Notes: generated from the letters alone by a model not told the origin. DNA of 64,000 nucleotides from Polyangiaceae bacterium (GCA_947475525.1 CANJMI010000018.1:1-64000), one strand, 5' to 3'; positions 8,814-17,805 are shown, counted from the first letter of the stretch. Numbers and translations are program-made.

Positions 8814-10409
8814 TCACTGGCAGGTCGCCGTCGTGCATTTGCACGACTTGTCTGGTGTGTTGCCGCACCCCGTGATCGAGCTCGGCTTGGACATGCCGTC
8901 GCACGTCGCCTTGCACTCGTTCACGCCGCAGTTGACCTTGGTGTTCTTGCACGCATCACTCTGATTGCCGCAATGGACCCCCATGGTGCCCGTACCGCTC
9001 GCCTTGAGCGTCGCGCCCTCGCACGCGCCGGTGCTCGCGCACTCGATCGAACAGTCGTACGTGTTCGGGCACGTGATCGTGGCGTTTTTGCAGACATCGT
9101 TGGAGGCGCAGTTGACAAAACAATCGTAGCCGTCGGGGCAGACGAAGTTGTTGCACGCATTGCCCGTGCAGTTCTTGATGCAGAGATTATTGGCCGAGCA
9201 ACTCGAGCATTGCGAAGGGCATAGCGCCAATCCCGGCGGATTCGCATTCGGGCCGCAAGCCTTGCAGGTCGTCGTGTCGCAATAGCTGTCGAGGTTGCAG
9301 TTCGCTTCCTTGTTTGAGGTGCAATCCTTGAGGCAAGCCGTGTTCATTGCGTCGCAAACGTAGCTGCCGCAGCTGGTCTTCACCGGCATCGGGCACGCGC
9401 CTTTACCGTCGCAATTCGCTGCGGCGGTCTGCTCGTTTTTACCGGTGTCGCAGGATGCCGTGGTGCACGAGGTCATCGCGTCCCACACCTCGCACGAGCT
9501 CGTCGTGCCCGCCGGGTCGAGCGCCGCTCCGCTGCAGCCCTTGTCCAGCGCGGGGCCGCAGGCCGCAGGCTTCGAGTCGACGCACTCCATGTCGAGGTCG
9601 TCGCCTTGCTTGAAGACTGTGCACTCGCCGTCTTTGCCGCCGCTCTTGGCGTTCGAGCACGCGACGCACGTCCCGTCACAAGCGGTGTCGCAGCAGCGAC
9701 CGTCCACGCAGAAGCCGGAGGCGCATTCGTCCCCCGCGACGCACACGTCTCCCTGTGTCCCGTGGGGCGCGCACGCCTTCGTATCCGTGCAGTAAGCACC
9801 GGCACCGCAATCGGCCGAGGTCGCGCACGGCGCGCATACGCCGGGACCGGAAGCCATCCCGCCAGCGCCACCGGCACCGCCGCCGCCTGCATCGCCCTTG
9901 CAGAGGTTGGAATTGCAGTCAGCTGCAAGGAGGCAGATTTTACCATCGGCGCACCTGCCACAGCCTTGGTCGGTCCCGCCGCAGTCGACGTCGGTCTCCG
10001 CGCCGTCCTTGACCGTGTTCATGCACTGAACCGAGACGCACAGCTTCTTTTTCTTGTCGCAGAGAGGCTTCGCCGCGTTTCCGTCACAGTCGGAGTTTTT
10101 GTTGCATTCGACGCACGCGCCGAGCCCGTCACAAACCTGACCGCCGTCATCCGTGCACGCGGCGCCGGCCGTCTGAAGTTGGAAGTCACACTTGCCGTCG
10201 ATGCACGAAGCCCTGTTGCAGGAGTTCCCCTGCGGGCAGGTATCGGGTCCCGAGCACTCACCGGCCGAGCCCGTCGACGTCACGGTGGCGGAAGCCCCCG
10301 CGCCGCTCGGCTCTTGGAACTGGAAAACATTGAAGTCCTGGGTGCAGCTAACCGCCGCCGCCGAGACCAAAGCCATACCAAGGGCCCACTTGCGCCATGT
10401 GAAGCTCAT
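8814..10409 (-). CDS. Large Cys-rich secreted lipoprotein
   Basis: 531 aa; ATG with upstream AAGGAC. Signal peptide with lipobox AAVSC (Cys near residue 22). More than ten percent of the residues are Cys, arranged in short modules (CNRASCIDGKCDF, CVECNKNSDCDG, CATSADCGAGAYC, CDTACDGTCVACS). The last ~110 residues repeat a C-x2-G-Y-D-C-x3-C / CPNTYDCSIEC pattern also present in the interrupted gene at the left edge. Such proteins are disulfide-bonded surface proteins common in myxobacteria; the function is unknown. Convergent with the acetyltransferase gene. Confidence 0.85.
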   Translation of the reverse strand: MSFTWRKWALGMALVSAAAVSCTQDFNVFQFQEPSGAGASATVTSTGSAGECSGPDTCPQGNSCNRASCIDGKCDFQLQTAGAACTDDGGQVCDGLGACVECNKNSDCDGNAAKPLCDKKKKLCVSVQCMNTVKDGAETDVDCGGTDQGCGRCADGKICLLAADCNSNLCKGDAGGGGAGGAGGMASGPGVCAPCATSADCGAGAYCTDTKACAPHGTQGDVCVAGDECASGFCVDGRCCDTACDGTCVACSNAKSGGKDGECTVFKQGDDLDMECVDSKPAACGPALDKGCSGAALDPAGTTSSCEVWDAMTSCTTASCDTGKNEQTAAANCDGKGACPMPVKTSCGSYVCDAMNTACLKDCTSNKEANCNLDSYCDTTTCKACGPNANPPGLALCPSQCSSCSANNLCIKNCTGNACNNFVCPDGYDCFVNCASNDVCKNATITCPNTYDCSIECASTGACEGATLKASGTGTMGVHCGNQSDACKNTKVNCGVNECKATCDGMSKPSSITGCGNTPDKSCKCTTATCQ

Positions 10410-10516
10410 GTCGTCCTTACCTCGTCATCCAATCAAGTTCAGTTGAAGCAGAAAAGCCGAAAAATAGGGCCGCGCGAGACGGGGTGCCCTGTGCGCCGAC
10501 GCTTGTACGAAGCCGT

Positions 10517-11791
10517 CTAGAAGCTGCCACTCACGGTGATCTCACCCGGTCCGACCGCCAGCCGAGGCCGCTCGATGCCCGCGTTTTCCCAGGGCCATCC
10601 ACCACCGTCGTTCGCATCCCAGACGATGAAGGTCGCGCCGGTAGCGACGCCAAGGAGCCCGATCACGAGAGTCGTGTTCGCTGCCGCCTGATACGCTTTG
10701 CCACGATCCGCCACGTCCGCGAGCGAGGGGTCGCAGTTGAGACGGGACGGGCAGCCGCTGTCGAGGCGGCTGTATTGACCACCCGAGAGCGCTCCGAAGG
10801 TACCGAAGAGGAGCATGCCGACCCCGCCAACGCCGGAGGCCACGTAGCCGATCATCTTGCGATCCGGGCCCGTCCACGAGCTCGCGACCTTCGAGACCTT
10901 TTCGCCGCCATCGCCGGGAACCGGAGGATCGAGCGGCAGGGTGATCTTCGCACCCGCGAGCAGCTCGAGCACCTCGCGGGACTTGCCGTCGGGAGTGACG
11001 AGCGCAACCTCGACGCGACCAGGAGCCAGCGGGATTGGCGTGCCCCAGAGCTTTCGGTCAAGCGTCGTCTTGCCGACAGTCAGGGTCGCGCCCTCTGGCT
11101 CTCCCATGACGTTCACGGTCACGAATGCCAGCTTTTTCTCTAGGTCCGCGATGTCTTCGCGCACGCTGTCCGCGGTGGGTTTGTACTTCGGATTGGAGGC
11201 GGCAGCGGCATTCGCTTCGCCGGCCACGACCTTCGCCTCGTGGTAGGCGTCGACAAGTCGCCCGAGCTTGGCGAGCGTTCGGGCGAGCATCATGCGCGAG
11301 TTTGGGCTCGCGACCACGCCGTACGAGTGGCGAAATTTTCCGAGCGCCTCTTCGTAGTTCGACGCGTCGAACGCCACACGGCCCGCCTTCATCGCGGCGG
11401 CCGCTTCCGCCTTTTGCGGGTCGGAGGCCTTCGCGAGCGAAGCGCCTGGAGTCGCGTTCGCCGTTGCGATCGGCTGGTATTCCGCCGGAGGGGTTGCAGC
11501 CGGCGTTGCCACCTTCGCGGGCGCTTCGGGCTTCGGGACGGGCGCCGCCGCTGGCTTCGCTGTCGTCGGGACCGCTGGCTTCGCCGCCGTCGGGGCCGCC
11601 GCTGGCTTCGCTGTCGTCGGGGCCGCTGGCTTCGCCGCCGTCGGGGCCGCTGGCTTCGCCGCCGTCGGGGCCGCTGGCTTCGCCGCCGCCGCCGGGGCCG
11701 CTGTCGCCGGCGGGCTGGCTTTTTGGGCAAGCGCCGACGGCGTGAGCAGCGCGAGCACGACGAGTGCGTTCAGGGTGAGCGATGTCCTCAT
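10517..11791 (-). CDS. TPR-PEGA-like membrane protein (copy 2) with (AAKPAAPT)n linker
   Basis: 424 aa from ATG at 11791; a GTG at 11803 would add four residues and overlap the upstream gene. Signal peptide (LNALVVLALLTPSALA), then a repetitive Ala/Pro/Lys/Thr linker (AAKPAAPT units, residues ~35-100), then TPR-like helices (KAGRVAFDASNYEEALGKFRHSY). A PEGA-like beta domain follows (GEPEGATLTVGKTTLD...PLAPGRVEVALV). Two C-terminal hydrophobic helices flank a C-x4-CDPS loop as in the protein at 331-1275. It lies one base downstream of the pseudokinase stop, so coupled translation is expected. Probably links the periplasm or cell wall to the membrane kinase-like partner. Confidence 0.8.
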   Translation of the reverse strand: MRTSLTLNALVVLALLTPSALAQKASPPATAAPAAAAKPAAPTAAKPAAPTAAKPAAPTTAKPAAAPTAAKPAVPTTAKPAAAPVPKPEAPAKVATPAATPPAEYQPIATANATPGASLAKASDPQKAEAAAAMKAGRVAFDASNYEEALGKFRHSYGVVASPNSRMMLARTLAKLGRLVDAYHEAKVVAGEANAAAASNPKYKPTADSVREDIADLEKKLAFVTVNVMGEPEGATLTVGKTTLDRKLWGTPIPLAPGRVEVALVTPDGKSREVLELLAGAKITLPLDPPVPGDGGEKVSKVASSWTGPDRKMIGYVASGVGGVGMLLFGTFGALSGGQYSRLDSGCPSRLNCDPSLADVADRGKAYQAAANTTLVIGLLGVATGATFIVWDANDGGGWPWENAGIERPRLAVGPGEITVSGSF

Positions 11792-11792
11792 G

Positions 11793-13766
11793 TCAAATGT
11801 CACTCGGGTTGTACTTGGGCGCCGGTCGGGAGGGGGCTTGGCGAGGCGGTAGGGGTGGCGCCGTCACTCTCGGCACAGCTCCCTGAGCTTGGCGTTGCGG
11901 AGCGAGAGCGGGGGTTGGCGGAATGGGCGTCGCGGCAGGAGTCGTCGTTGGTTCGGAGGTCGGCGCGGGCGCGGCTTCAGCGGTCGCGACGGCAAGCGTC
12001 GGCACCGCTGTCTCCACTGGAGCTGCGGTTGCGGTGGCCGTGGCGGTGGCCGCTGGAGTTGCCGCAACGGCAGCCGACGGTGCCGCAGCGCCTACGGGGG
12101 CCTCGGTACTGGAGCCTCGGAACGCGAAATACGCGCCGAACGCGAGCACAGCAGCAGCGACGAGTGCGAGCGCGATGGTGCGCGTCGCGCCCGAAGAGGC
12201 GGGGCGTCCGTCCTCGACGACGGTGAATGCAGGCTTCGCCGGCGCTCGGGCAATCGGATTGGAGTTCGCTTGGCGCGAAGCCGCGGACCGCGCGAGCGAT
12301 GCCGCAACTTCGCCGGACGGGTCGTCCGGATCCGATGGGTCGTCGGCAATGGAGAGAACACCGAAGCCTTCGGCGGGCGACGAATCACCAACGCCCGCCC
12401 CTGCGGCGAAGTCGTCGGCCTCCTCGTCGAGCGGCGGTTCGGGATCGCTGTCAGGAAGAACACTTGCCCGCGACGCCGGCTCGGGGTCGACATCGAGGTC
12501 CTCGTCCGCCATACGCGGCGGCGGAAATTTCGGTTTGGTCGCGCCAGTGACGGCACGCGCAGCCGCCGGAGCGGCCATGCCCATCAAGGTCTGCTGCGCC
12601 TGTCGCCGCTTAGCCGGCTGAGGCGCCCGAGCGGGGGCCGCGGGCACCTCCTCCTCGGTCGCAGCCTCCTCGGTCGCTACCGCCTCGGTCGCAGCCTCCT
12701 CGGTCGCTACCGCCTCGGTCGCAGCCGCCTCGGTCGCAGCCGCCTCGTTCGCTGCCTCCTCGGTCGCAGCCTCCTCGGTCGCCTTCACCGCAGCGGGAAG
12801 TGTAACGGGCACCGCACCGTTGAGACCGCCGCGCTTACGCCGCTGCGCGCTGAAGGCTTCCGCGAGCAACTCCGTTGCGAAGTGTGCGACCTCAGCGTGG
12901 TCTGCGGGGTGGCAGGCATCGAGCGCCTCCAACATTTCCGTCGCCGTTGCGAAGCGCTGCTCCGGTGCGCGTGACAGCGCCCGCTCCACCACATCCGCCA
13001 AAGCTTTCGGGATGACTTCACCGCCAGCCGGTTTCAGCGCATCCGCGCGACCAATCGCTGCCGAGCGAACCCGGTCCGCGATTTGAGCGAAGTTTGCGCC
13101 GCCAAAAAGCGGCCGATTTCGAAGCATTTCCCAGGCGAGAACACCGACCGCGAACATATCGGAGCGCTCGTCGCCGGGCTCGTCACCGAGTTGCTCGGGG
13201 GCCGAATACGTCGCGCGTTTCGGCTGCTCCTTCCACACCGTGACCCTCGCGGCGACCTGCGACGCGACGGGCTCGAGAATGCGCGTCACGCCATCGCTGC
13301 CAACGAGCACGTTGTCCGGCGTGAGCGCACCCAACACGTCGTGCTCATGGAGATGCAGGCACGCCTCGAGCGCGTCGATCGCGATGCGGGCGACGACCGC
13401 GGGCGGGACAGGCTTGCGCCCAATACCAGCGAGCCGAAGCACGGTGCGGAGCGGCTCCGCCTCCTCGTACTCGCTCACGAGCGCGAGCTCAGACCCTGCT
13501 CGGACGACGTCGAGCGTTCCCGCAATCGATGGGTGCCGGATCCCCTTCGCGCGCTCAGCAGCCTTGAAGACGAGGCCCGCCGTAGCTTCGTCGACATCGC
13601 CCGAGACGTCGATGCGACGAACCAGCACAACGTGGCCGGCATCGTCACCGCTCGTCGCCTTCGCCAACCATACGGCTCCGAAGAAGCCTTTGTGCAGCTC
13701 GCTCAGCAGCTCGAATGAGCCAATCGATTTTGGTTCTGCGCCCCCGAGCGCCGAGTCGGATGCCAT
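11793..13766 (-). CDS. Membrane pseudokinase (Ser/Thr kinase fold, catalytic residues lost)
   Basis: 657 aa from ATG at 13766, which has AAGGAA upstream; a longer open frame runs into the recA region but lacks support. The kinase fold is recognisable (HPSIAGTLDVV, YSAPEQLGDEPGDERSDMFAVGVLAWEML), but the key motifs are gone. The Gly loop is LHKGFFGAV, the VAIK Lys is Arg50, HRD is Leu145-Gly146-Ala147, and DFG is Glu165-Pro166-Val167; Asn152 remains. A long Thr/Glu/Ala repeat region (about residues 328-370) and an acidic stretch precede a transmembrane helix near residues 526-547. It is followed after 1 bp by a TPR-PEGA gene, mirroring the active-kinase pair at 331-2896. Likely a scaffold or allosteric partner. 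Confidence 0.88.
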   Translation of the reverse strand: MASDSALGGAEPKSIGSFELLSELHKGFFGAVWLAKATSGDDAGHVVLVRRIDVSGDVDEATAGLVFKAAERAKGIRHPSIAGTLDVVRAGSELALVSEYEEAEPLRTVLRLAGIGRKPVPPAVVARIAIDALEACLHLHEHDVLGALTPDNVLVGSDGVTRILEPVASQVAARVTVWKEQPKRATYSAPEQLGDEPGDERSDMFAVGVLAWEMLRNRPLFGGANFAQIADRVRSAAIGRADALKPAGGEVIPKALADVVERALSRAPEQRFATATEMLEALDACHPADHAEVAHFATELLAEAFSAQRRKRGGLNGAVPVTLPAAVKATEEAATEEAANEAAATEAAATEAVATEEAATEAVATEEAATEEEVPAAPARAPQPAKRRQAQQTLMGMAAPAAARAVTGATKPKFPPPRMADEDLDVDPEPASRASVLPDSDPEPPLDEEADDFAAGAGVGDSSPAEGFGVLSIADDPSDPDDPSGEVAASLARSAASRQANSNPIARAPAKPAFTVVEDGRPASSGATRTIALALVAAAVLAFGAYFAFRGSSTEAPVGAAAPSAAVAATPAATATATATAAPVETAVPTLAVATAEAAPAPTSEPTTTPAATPIPPTPALAPQRQAQGAVPRVTAPPLPPRQAPSRPAPKYNPSDI

Positions 13767-13868
13767 CTCGTTCGTTCCTTTTGCGCCTCCCTCGATACCC
13801 GTCGTCGAGGCCAAGGGGCGAAACCATAACATGCCCTGCCCTCGCGACGAGACCCTATCGGCCTTTCT

Positions 13869-13910
13869 CCCGCTAGCGGCCGCCACCCTCCCGTTAACGG
13901 CCGCCACCCC
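13869..13910. promoter_or_regulatory. Two 21-bp tandem units each with a 10-bp palindrome, upstream of recA
   Basis: Units 13869-13889 and 13890-13910 differ at three positions. Each contains a perfect palindrome (CCGCTAGCGG at 13870-13879, CCGTTAACGG at 13891-13900) followed by the same GC-rich tail. The differences in the palindromes are paired, so dyad symmetry is kept while sequence changes, and the centres are 21 bp (about two helical turns) apart. The element sits ~100 bp before the recA start and ~100 bp before the divergent pseudokinase start. This fits a cooperative operator, but no protein is identified. Confidence 0.55.
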
Positions 13911-14010
13911 GATAGCAGTCCAATTCGACGTGAAATCACGGGCCTCCGCGTTGGCACGCGCCTCGCAATGAAGGACCTCGTGGCGCAACGCCACCCGCCG
14001 CGAGGAACAC

Positions 14011-15021
14011 ATGAAAAAAGAGACTGTCAAGATCGTACGCGCCCTCATCGAAGGCATCGAAAAACGCTTTGGTAAAGGCTCCATCATGGCGCTCGGCGAC
14101 ACCCCGCCCGACTCGGTGATCGAGGTCATCCCGTCAGGCTCGATGGCCCTGAACGCGGCGCTCGGAATCGGGGGCTACCCCCGGGGACGCATCATCGAAA
14201 TTTTCGGCCCTGAGTCCTCGGGCAAGACAACGCTTTGCCTGCACGCGATCTGCGAGGCGCAGCGCGCCGGAGGAGTCGCGGCATTCATCGACGCCGAGCA
14301 CGCGTTCGACCCGACCTACGCGCAGGCCATCGGCGTCGACGTACGGTCACTCCTCCTGTCCCAGCCGGACAGCGGCGAGCAAGCCCTCGACATCGCGGAG
14401 ACGCTAACCCGCTCGGGCGCGGTGGACATCATCGTCATCGACTCGGTGGCCGCCCTCGTTCCCCAGGCCGAGATCGACGGCGAGATGGGCGACAAACACA
14501 TGGGGCTTCAGGCGCGGCTGATGAGCCAGGCGCTCCGCAAGCTTACCGCCGTGACCCACAAGACCGGCACGACGATCGTCTTCATCAACCAGCTTCGACA
14601 GAAGATCGGCGTGGTGTTTGGCAACCCCGAAACGACCACGGGGGGTAACGCCCTCAAGTTCTACGCCAGCGTGCGGATCGACGTGCGTCGCACCGGTCAT
14701 GTGACCGCCGGCGAAGAAGCCGTCGGGTCGCGAACCCGCGCAAAAGTCATCAAAAACAAGTGCGCGGCGCCGTTTCAGAAGGCGGAATTCGACATTCGCT
14801 GGGGCAAAGGGATCGACCACGCGACCGAGCTCATCGATCGGGGAATCGAGCTCGGCGTCGTCGATAAGAACGGCGCGAGTCTGGTGTTTGACGGGCAGCG
14901 TCTCGGCGCGGGCCGCGAGCGCGCTCGTGAAGCCATCCTCGGCTCGGAAACACTCGCCTTAGCCATTCGCAACGCGCTCGTGCTCGAGCGTCCGCCCGCA
15001 CCGGCAGAGCTTCAATCCTGA
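14011..15021 (+). CDS. recA: RecA recombinase
   Basis: 336 aa, close to the usual RecA length. It polymerises on single-stranded DNA, drives strand exchange and promotes LexA autocleavage. Walker [10 protein letters not shown] at 66-74, Walker [11 protein letters not shown], the L1 region ([24 protein letters not shown], partly) and the L2/Q-loop [21 protein letters not shown] are intact. ATG with AGGA upstream. ssb follows after 42 bp on the same strand. Many myxobacteria carry two recA genes; which copy this is cannot be told from the window. No obvious LexA box was recognised upstream; instead there is the palindromic tandem element. Confidence 0.97.
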   Translation: MKKETVKIVRALIEGIEKRFGKGSIMALGDTPPDSVIEVIPSGSMALNAALGIGGYPRGRIIEIFGPESSGKTTLCLHAICEAQRAGGVAAFIDAEHAFDPTYAQAIGVDVRSLLLSQPDSGEQALDIAETLTRSGAVDIIVIDSVAALVPQAEIDGEMGDKHMGLQARLMSQALRKLTAVTHKTGTTIVFINQLRQKIGVVFGNPETTTGGNALKFYASVRIDVRRTGHVTAGEEAVGSRTRAKVIKNKCAAPFQKAEFDIRWGKGIDHATELIDRGIELGVVDKNGASLVFDGQRLGAGRERAREAILGSETLALAIRNALVLERPPAPAELQS

Positions 15022-15063
15022 ACGAAACCAACCTGCGAACCGAACGAGAAGAATAGAAACACC

Positions 15064-15492
15064 ATGAGCCATTGTCTCAACCGCGTCATGTTGATGGGTA
15101 ACCTCGGCGCCAACCCCGAGCTTGCCTTCGCCGATACTGAAAATCCGTGCCTGAAGTTGTCGCTCGCGACGACCGACACCTGGCGCGACAAGAACCAGGA
15201 AAAGCAAGAACGAACCGAGTGGCACAACGTCGAGATGTGGGGCCCGCGAGCGAAGAGCCTCTCGGGGTTTTTAAGCAAGGGCATGCGCATCTGGATCGAC
15301 GGTTCGATCCGCTCGCGCACGGTCGACGGGCAAAACGGCACGAAACGGCGCTTCACCGACATTCGTGCTCGGGACCTCATCGTCGTCGAATCCCGACAAG
15401 CACGCAGCGCGCGTGAACTCGCGGGCGCGGCGGAGGGGTTGCCATTCGGAATGGCGCAAGCTCCGCACGCGGACCTCGACATGATCGCATGA
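15064..15492 (+). CDS. ssb: Single-stranded DNA-binding protein with atypical C-terminus
   Basis: 142 aa. The OB fold is clear: NRVMLMGNLGANPELAF, SLATTDTWRDK, ERTEWHNVEMWGPRAKSL, KGMRIWIDGSIRSR. The protein is shorter than standard SSB, with almost no flexible linker. It ends HADLDMIA instead of the conserved acidic DDDIPF-like tip that recruits repair and replication partners. It lies 42 bp downstream of recA and is probably co-transcribed. Either an accessory SSB specialised for work with this RecA, or one that has lost partner recruitment. Confidence 0.9.
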   Translation: MSHCLNRVMLMGNLGANPELAFADTENPCLKLSLATTDTWRDKNQEKQERTEWHNVEMWGPRAKSLSGFLSKGMRIWIDGSIRSRTVDGQNGTKRRFTDIRARDLIVVESRQARSARELAGAAEGLPFGMAQAPHADLDMIA

Positions 15493-15501
15493 GCGCGTGA
15501 C

Positions 15502-15545
15502 AAAAACCGGAACGCCCCGCTCGAGAGAACCTCGACGGGGCGTTC
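15502..15545 (-). terminator. Strong hairpin with minus-strand T-run
   Basis: 15510-15519 pairs perfectly with 15536-15545 (10 bp). After a one-base bulge (15520), 15521-15525 pairs with 15531-15535, leaving a 5-base loop. On the minus strand the stem is followed by TTTTT (15502-15506), a classical intrinsic terminator for the gene at 15570-17624. The stem may also stop ssb transcripts from the other side. Confidence 0.85.
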
Positions 15546-15569
15546 AACTCAATCCGCGAATCGAAGGCG

Positions 15570-17624
15570 CTACTTCTTCGGTTTTTTGCCGTCGCTCTTC
15601 TTGTCCGCTTTTTTTGCGTCGGACTTCTTGTCGCTCTTCGGCGACTCGCTTGCGAGCTTGGCGTTCTTGGAGTCGTGCTTCTTGCCCTTATCCGCGCCCT
15701 TCGACTTTTCGCGCGGCGAGCTTTTTACCGCATTTTTGCCCTTTTTCTTGCTCGAAGCGGCGTCATCAGCGTGGTCGCCTTTGCCTCCGTCGATGTCGAT
15801 CGAGACGCGGTTGCCGCTCGCCTTCACCGCGTAGGACGGCACCTCACCTTTGAAGTGGACGGTGATCTCCGCGCGATCGGGGTAGTTGATGACGTTGAGC
15901 GATTCGATCCGCTTGTCTTTGCGGGCGAGCCCAGAGGCGGACGAGACCGACTTGCGGCCTGGGACAACGAGCGTAAAGCCCGTTGCGCCCTCGGACCCAG
16001 TGAAGCCCGTCACGTCGCCGTCCATGGTGAGCTTGAGCGAAACGGGGTCGTGCACCTGCCCGATGCCCCAGTCCTTGCGCAGTGCCGTATTCGATGAGGG
16101 TGCGGGCCCCGCGGCCTCCGCCCCTGGCTCCTCGGGTGAGCCCGCAGCCGGCGCCTCACCAGGAGGCGCGTCGCCTGGCTCGGCGGCGGCAGCGAGCGCC
16201 TCGAGATTCGGCGGCGTCGGGACAGGCTCGGTGGTCGAGAGCGGTGTCGCACCGAAAAGCGGCACGTTCGCGGTCGCCACGCCTCCACCCGGCACGGGCG
16301 CCTCGGCAGCTGCGACGTCGTTTTGCGGTGCGCTGCTCAAGGCTGCCGCCACGGCGGTCGGGTCCCCTGCGGTCTTGCCACTCGCGTGTGTCGCGAAGAC
16401 ATACACGGCGAGCACCGCAAGCACGCCGAGTACCGACGCCACAATGGCCTTCCGCTTCGCGTTGGTCGGAGGCACATCCGCGCCGAACCCTTCCGCTTCC
16501 GGCTCCACCGTGCGCGTCTGTCGGAAAAGCCGACGGCCGTCACTCATCAGCGCCCCGGACGGAGGCGGAGCGGTCGTGCGCTTCACCTTGCTGCTTGGGC
16601 CTGCAACACGTTCATCCCGCTTCTTTTTCACGGTCTCGAGAAGCGAGCCGAGAACCTTTCGGGCGCTAGAGCTCGCGGACGCAAGCTTCGGTCCCACGGT
16701 CTTGGCCAACGCGCCAAGGGTGCCGGCCGCGGTCTCCACGGTCACGGCGCGCGCGACGGGGGCCTTCGCTTCGAGGGCCGGGCGGTGCCGTGGCGTTGCC
16801 AACGTAGGTGGCTGATCTTGGGAAAAGTCGTCCGCCGCCATCTCGTCGTTGTCGATGACGCTCGGCTCGGGAGTGCGCTCCTTCGCGACCGCCTCGGTAC
16901 CACGGGCCACGCGTGCTCGCGCGGGGGGGCGTTCCGCGGAGGGAGCCTTGTCGCCTGCGTCCATCGGCTCGGCGTCTTCGTAGCGAAGCGCGACAACGAG
17001 CTGCGGGATGTTGTTCATCCGGTCAATTTCGACACCGACATGCTCAATCAGCGCCGTGCGACGCCCGCCCTTCTCGACGTCCTCGAGCTCGATGCCGCGA
17101 CCCACGCGCAAGAACTCGAGACTCGAACCGACGAGTATTTCGCCTCGCGCACTGTCCTTGACGCGCGCGCGCATCGGCGAGCCGAGTCCTTCGATGTGCA
17201 GCTTCACGCGGGAGCCAACGAACGCACTGTCCGCTTCGGCGGCAGCATCCGCGTCGTCGCTCACAGGCGGCGGGCACATCTCGTGGAGCAACTTCGCGCC
17301 GTGAGAATCGAGGTCGATGAAACGGATCCCGAACTCGCCACCGCGGCCCTGGTCTCGGCGCCACGTAACCTCGCCTTCGGCGACGACTTCGCCCCCGAAG
17401 CCGTCGAAGCGGCACACCAACCGCTCGCCCAACTCAGGCAAATAAGCGGTTCGCAGACGCATTCCATCGGGCGAGACGTCCACCGATTCGGCCTCGAATC
17501 CCCCTGAGGGGCCGGCCCCTACCTCGACTAGCGCCTCGAAATGGACGCGCGTCGCGGCCACGTCTCGGCGATCCACTTGCGTGGTCGTACGCTTCGGTTC
17601 GACACTCTTATTTGCCCGACTCAT
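15570..17624 (-). CDS. PilZ-TM-AMIN domain membrane protein
   Basis: 684 aa; ATG at 17624 has GGGAGGAA upstream. The N-terminal PilZ-type domain (residues ~20-115, DVSPDGMRLRT) is followed by a second PilZ-like segment (~130-215). PilZ domains often bind cyclic-di-GMP. After a disordered, Lys/Ala-rich stretch there is a transmembrane helix near residues 390-410 (IVASVLGVLAVLAVYVFAT). The periplasmic part has an AMIN-like domain (~520-605, LKLTMDGDVTGF...YPDRAEITVHFKGE) and a very Lys/Ser-rich tail. AMIN domains in PilQ-like proteins bind peptidoglycan. The architecture would connect a cytoplasmic second messenger to the cell wall. It ends at the hairpin 15502-15545. Confidence 0.82.
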   Translation of the reverse strand: MSRANKSVEPKRTTTQVDRRDVAATRVHFEALVEVGAGPSGGFEAESVDVSPDGMRLRTAYLPELGERLVCRFDGFGGEVVAEGEVTWRRDQGRGGEFGIRFIDLDSHGAKLLHEMCPPPVSDDADAAAEADSAFVGSRVKLHIEGLGSPMRARVKDSARGEILVGSSLEFLRVGRGIELEDVEKGGRRTALIEHVGVEIDRMNNIPQLVVALRYEDAEPMDAGDKAPSAERPPARARVARGTEAVAKERTPEPSVIDNDEMAADDFSQDQPPTLATPRHRPALEAKAPVARAVTVETAAGTLGALAKTVGPKLASASSSARKVLGSLLETVKKKRDERVAGPSSKVKRTTAPPPSGALMSDGRRLFRQTRTVEPEAEGFGADVPPTNAKRKAIVASVLGVLAVLAVYVFATHASGKTAGDPTAVAAALSSAPQNDVAAAEAPVPGGGVATANVPLFGATPLSTTEPVPTPPNLEALAAAAEPGDAPPGEAPAAGSPEEPGAEAAGPAPSSNTALRKDWGIGQVHDPVSLKLTMDGDVTGFTGSEGATGFTLVVPGRKSVSSASGLARKDKRIESLNVINYPDRAEITVHFKGEVPSYAVKASGNRVSIDIDGGKGDHADDAASSKKKGKNAVKSSPREKSKGADKGKKHDSKNAKLASESPKSDKKSDAKKADKKSDGKKPKK

Positions 17625-17805
17625 CAACGTTCCTCCCAGAGTTCCATGCGGCCGTAGACGACCGCGGATCTAGGCGTCGGTACGTGCTTGCGAACGATCA
17701 GGCCAAGTTTGTGCGCATTGACTACCGCCGCGGTTTCGCGGTTTGAGCCGGCACCGAACACAGTCGGGAGCTGACTTTTTCGAGAACTCGGTCACAATGG
17801 GGGGG

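Noticed and set aside
13861-14010. LexA/SOS box upstream of recA
   Set aside because: No sequence resembling the LexA sites I know; the only structured element is the palindromic tandem repeat, which is reported without assigning a protein.
13767-14129. N-terminal extension of the pseudokinase into recA
   Set aside because: It would overlap the recA start, has no family match, and a good ribosome site precedes ATG 13766.
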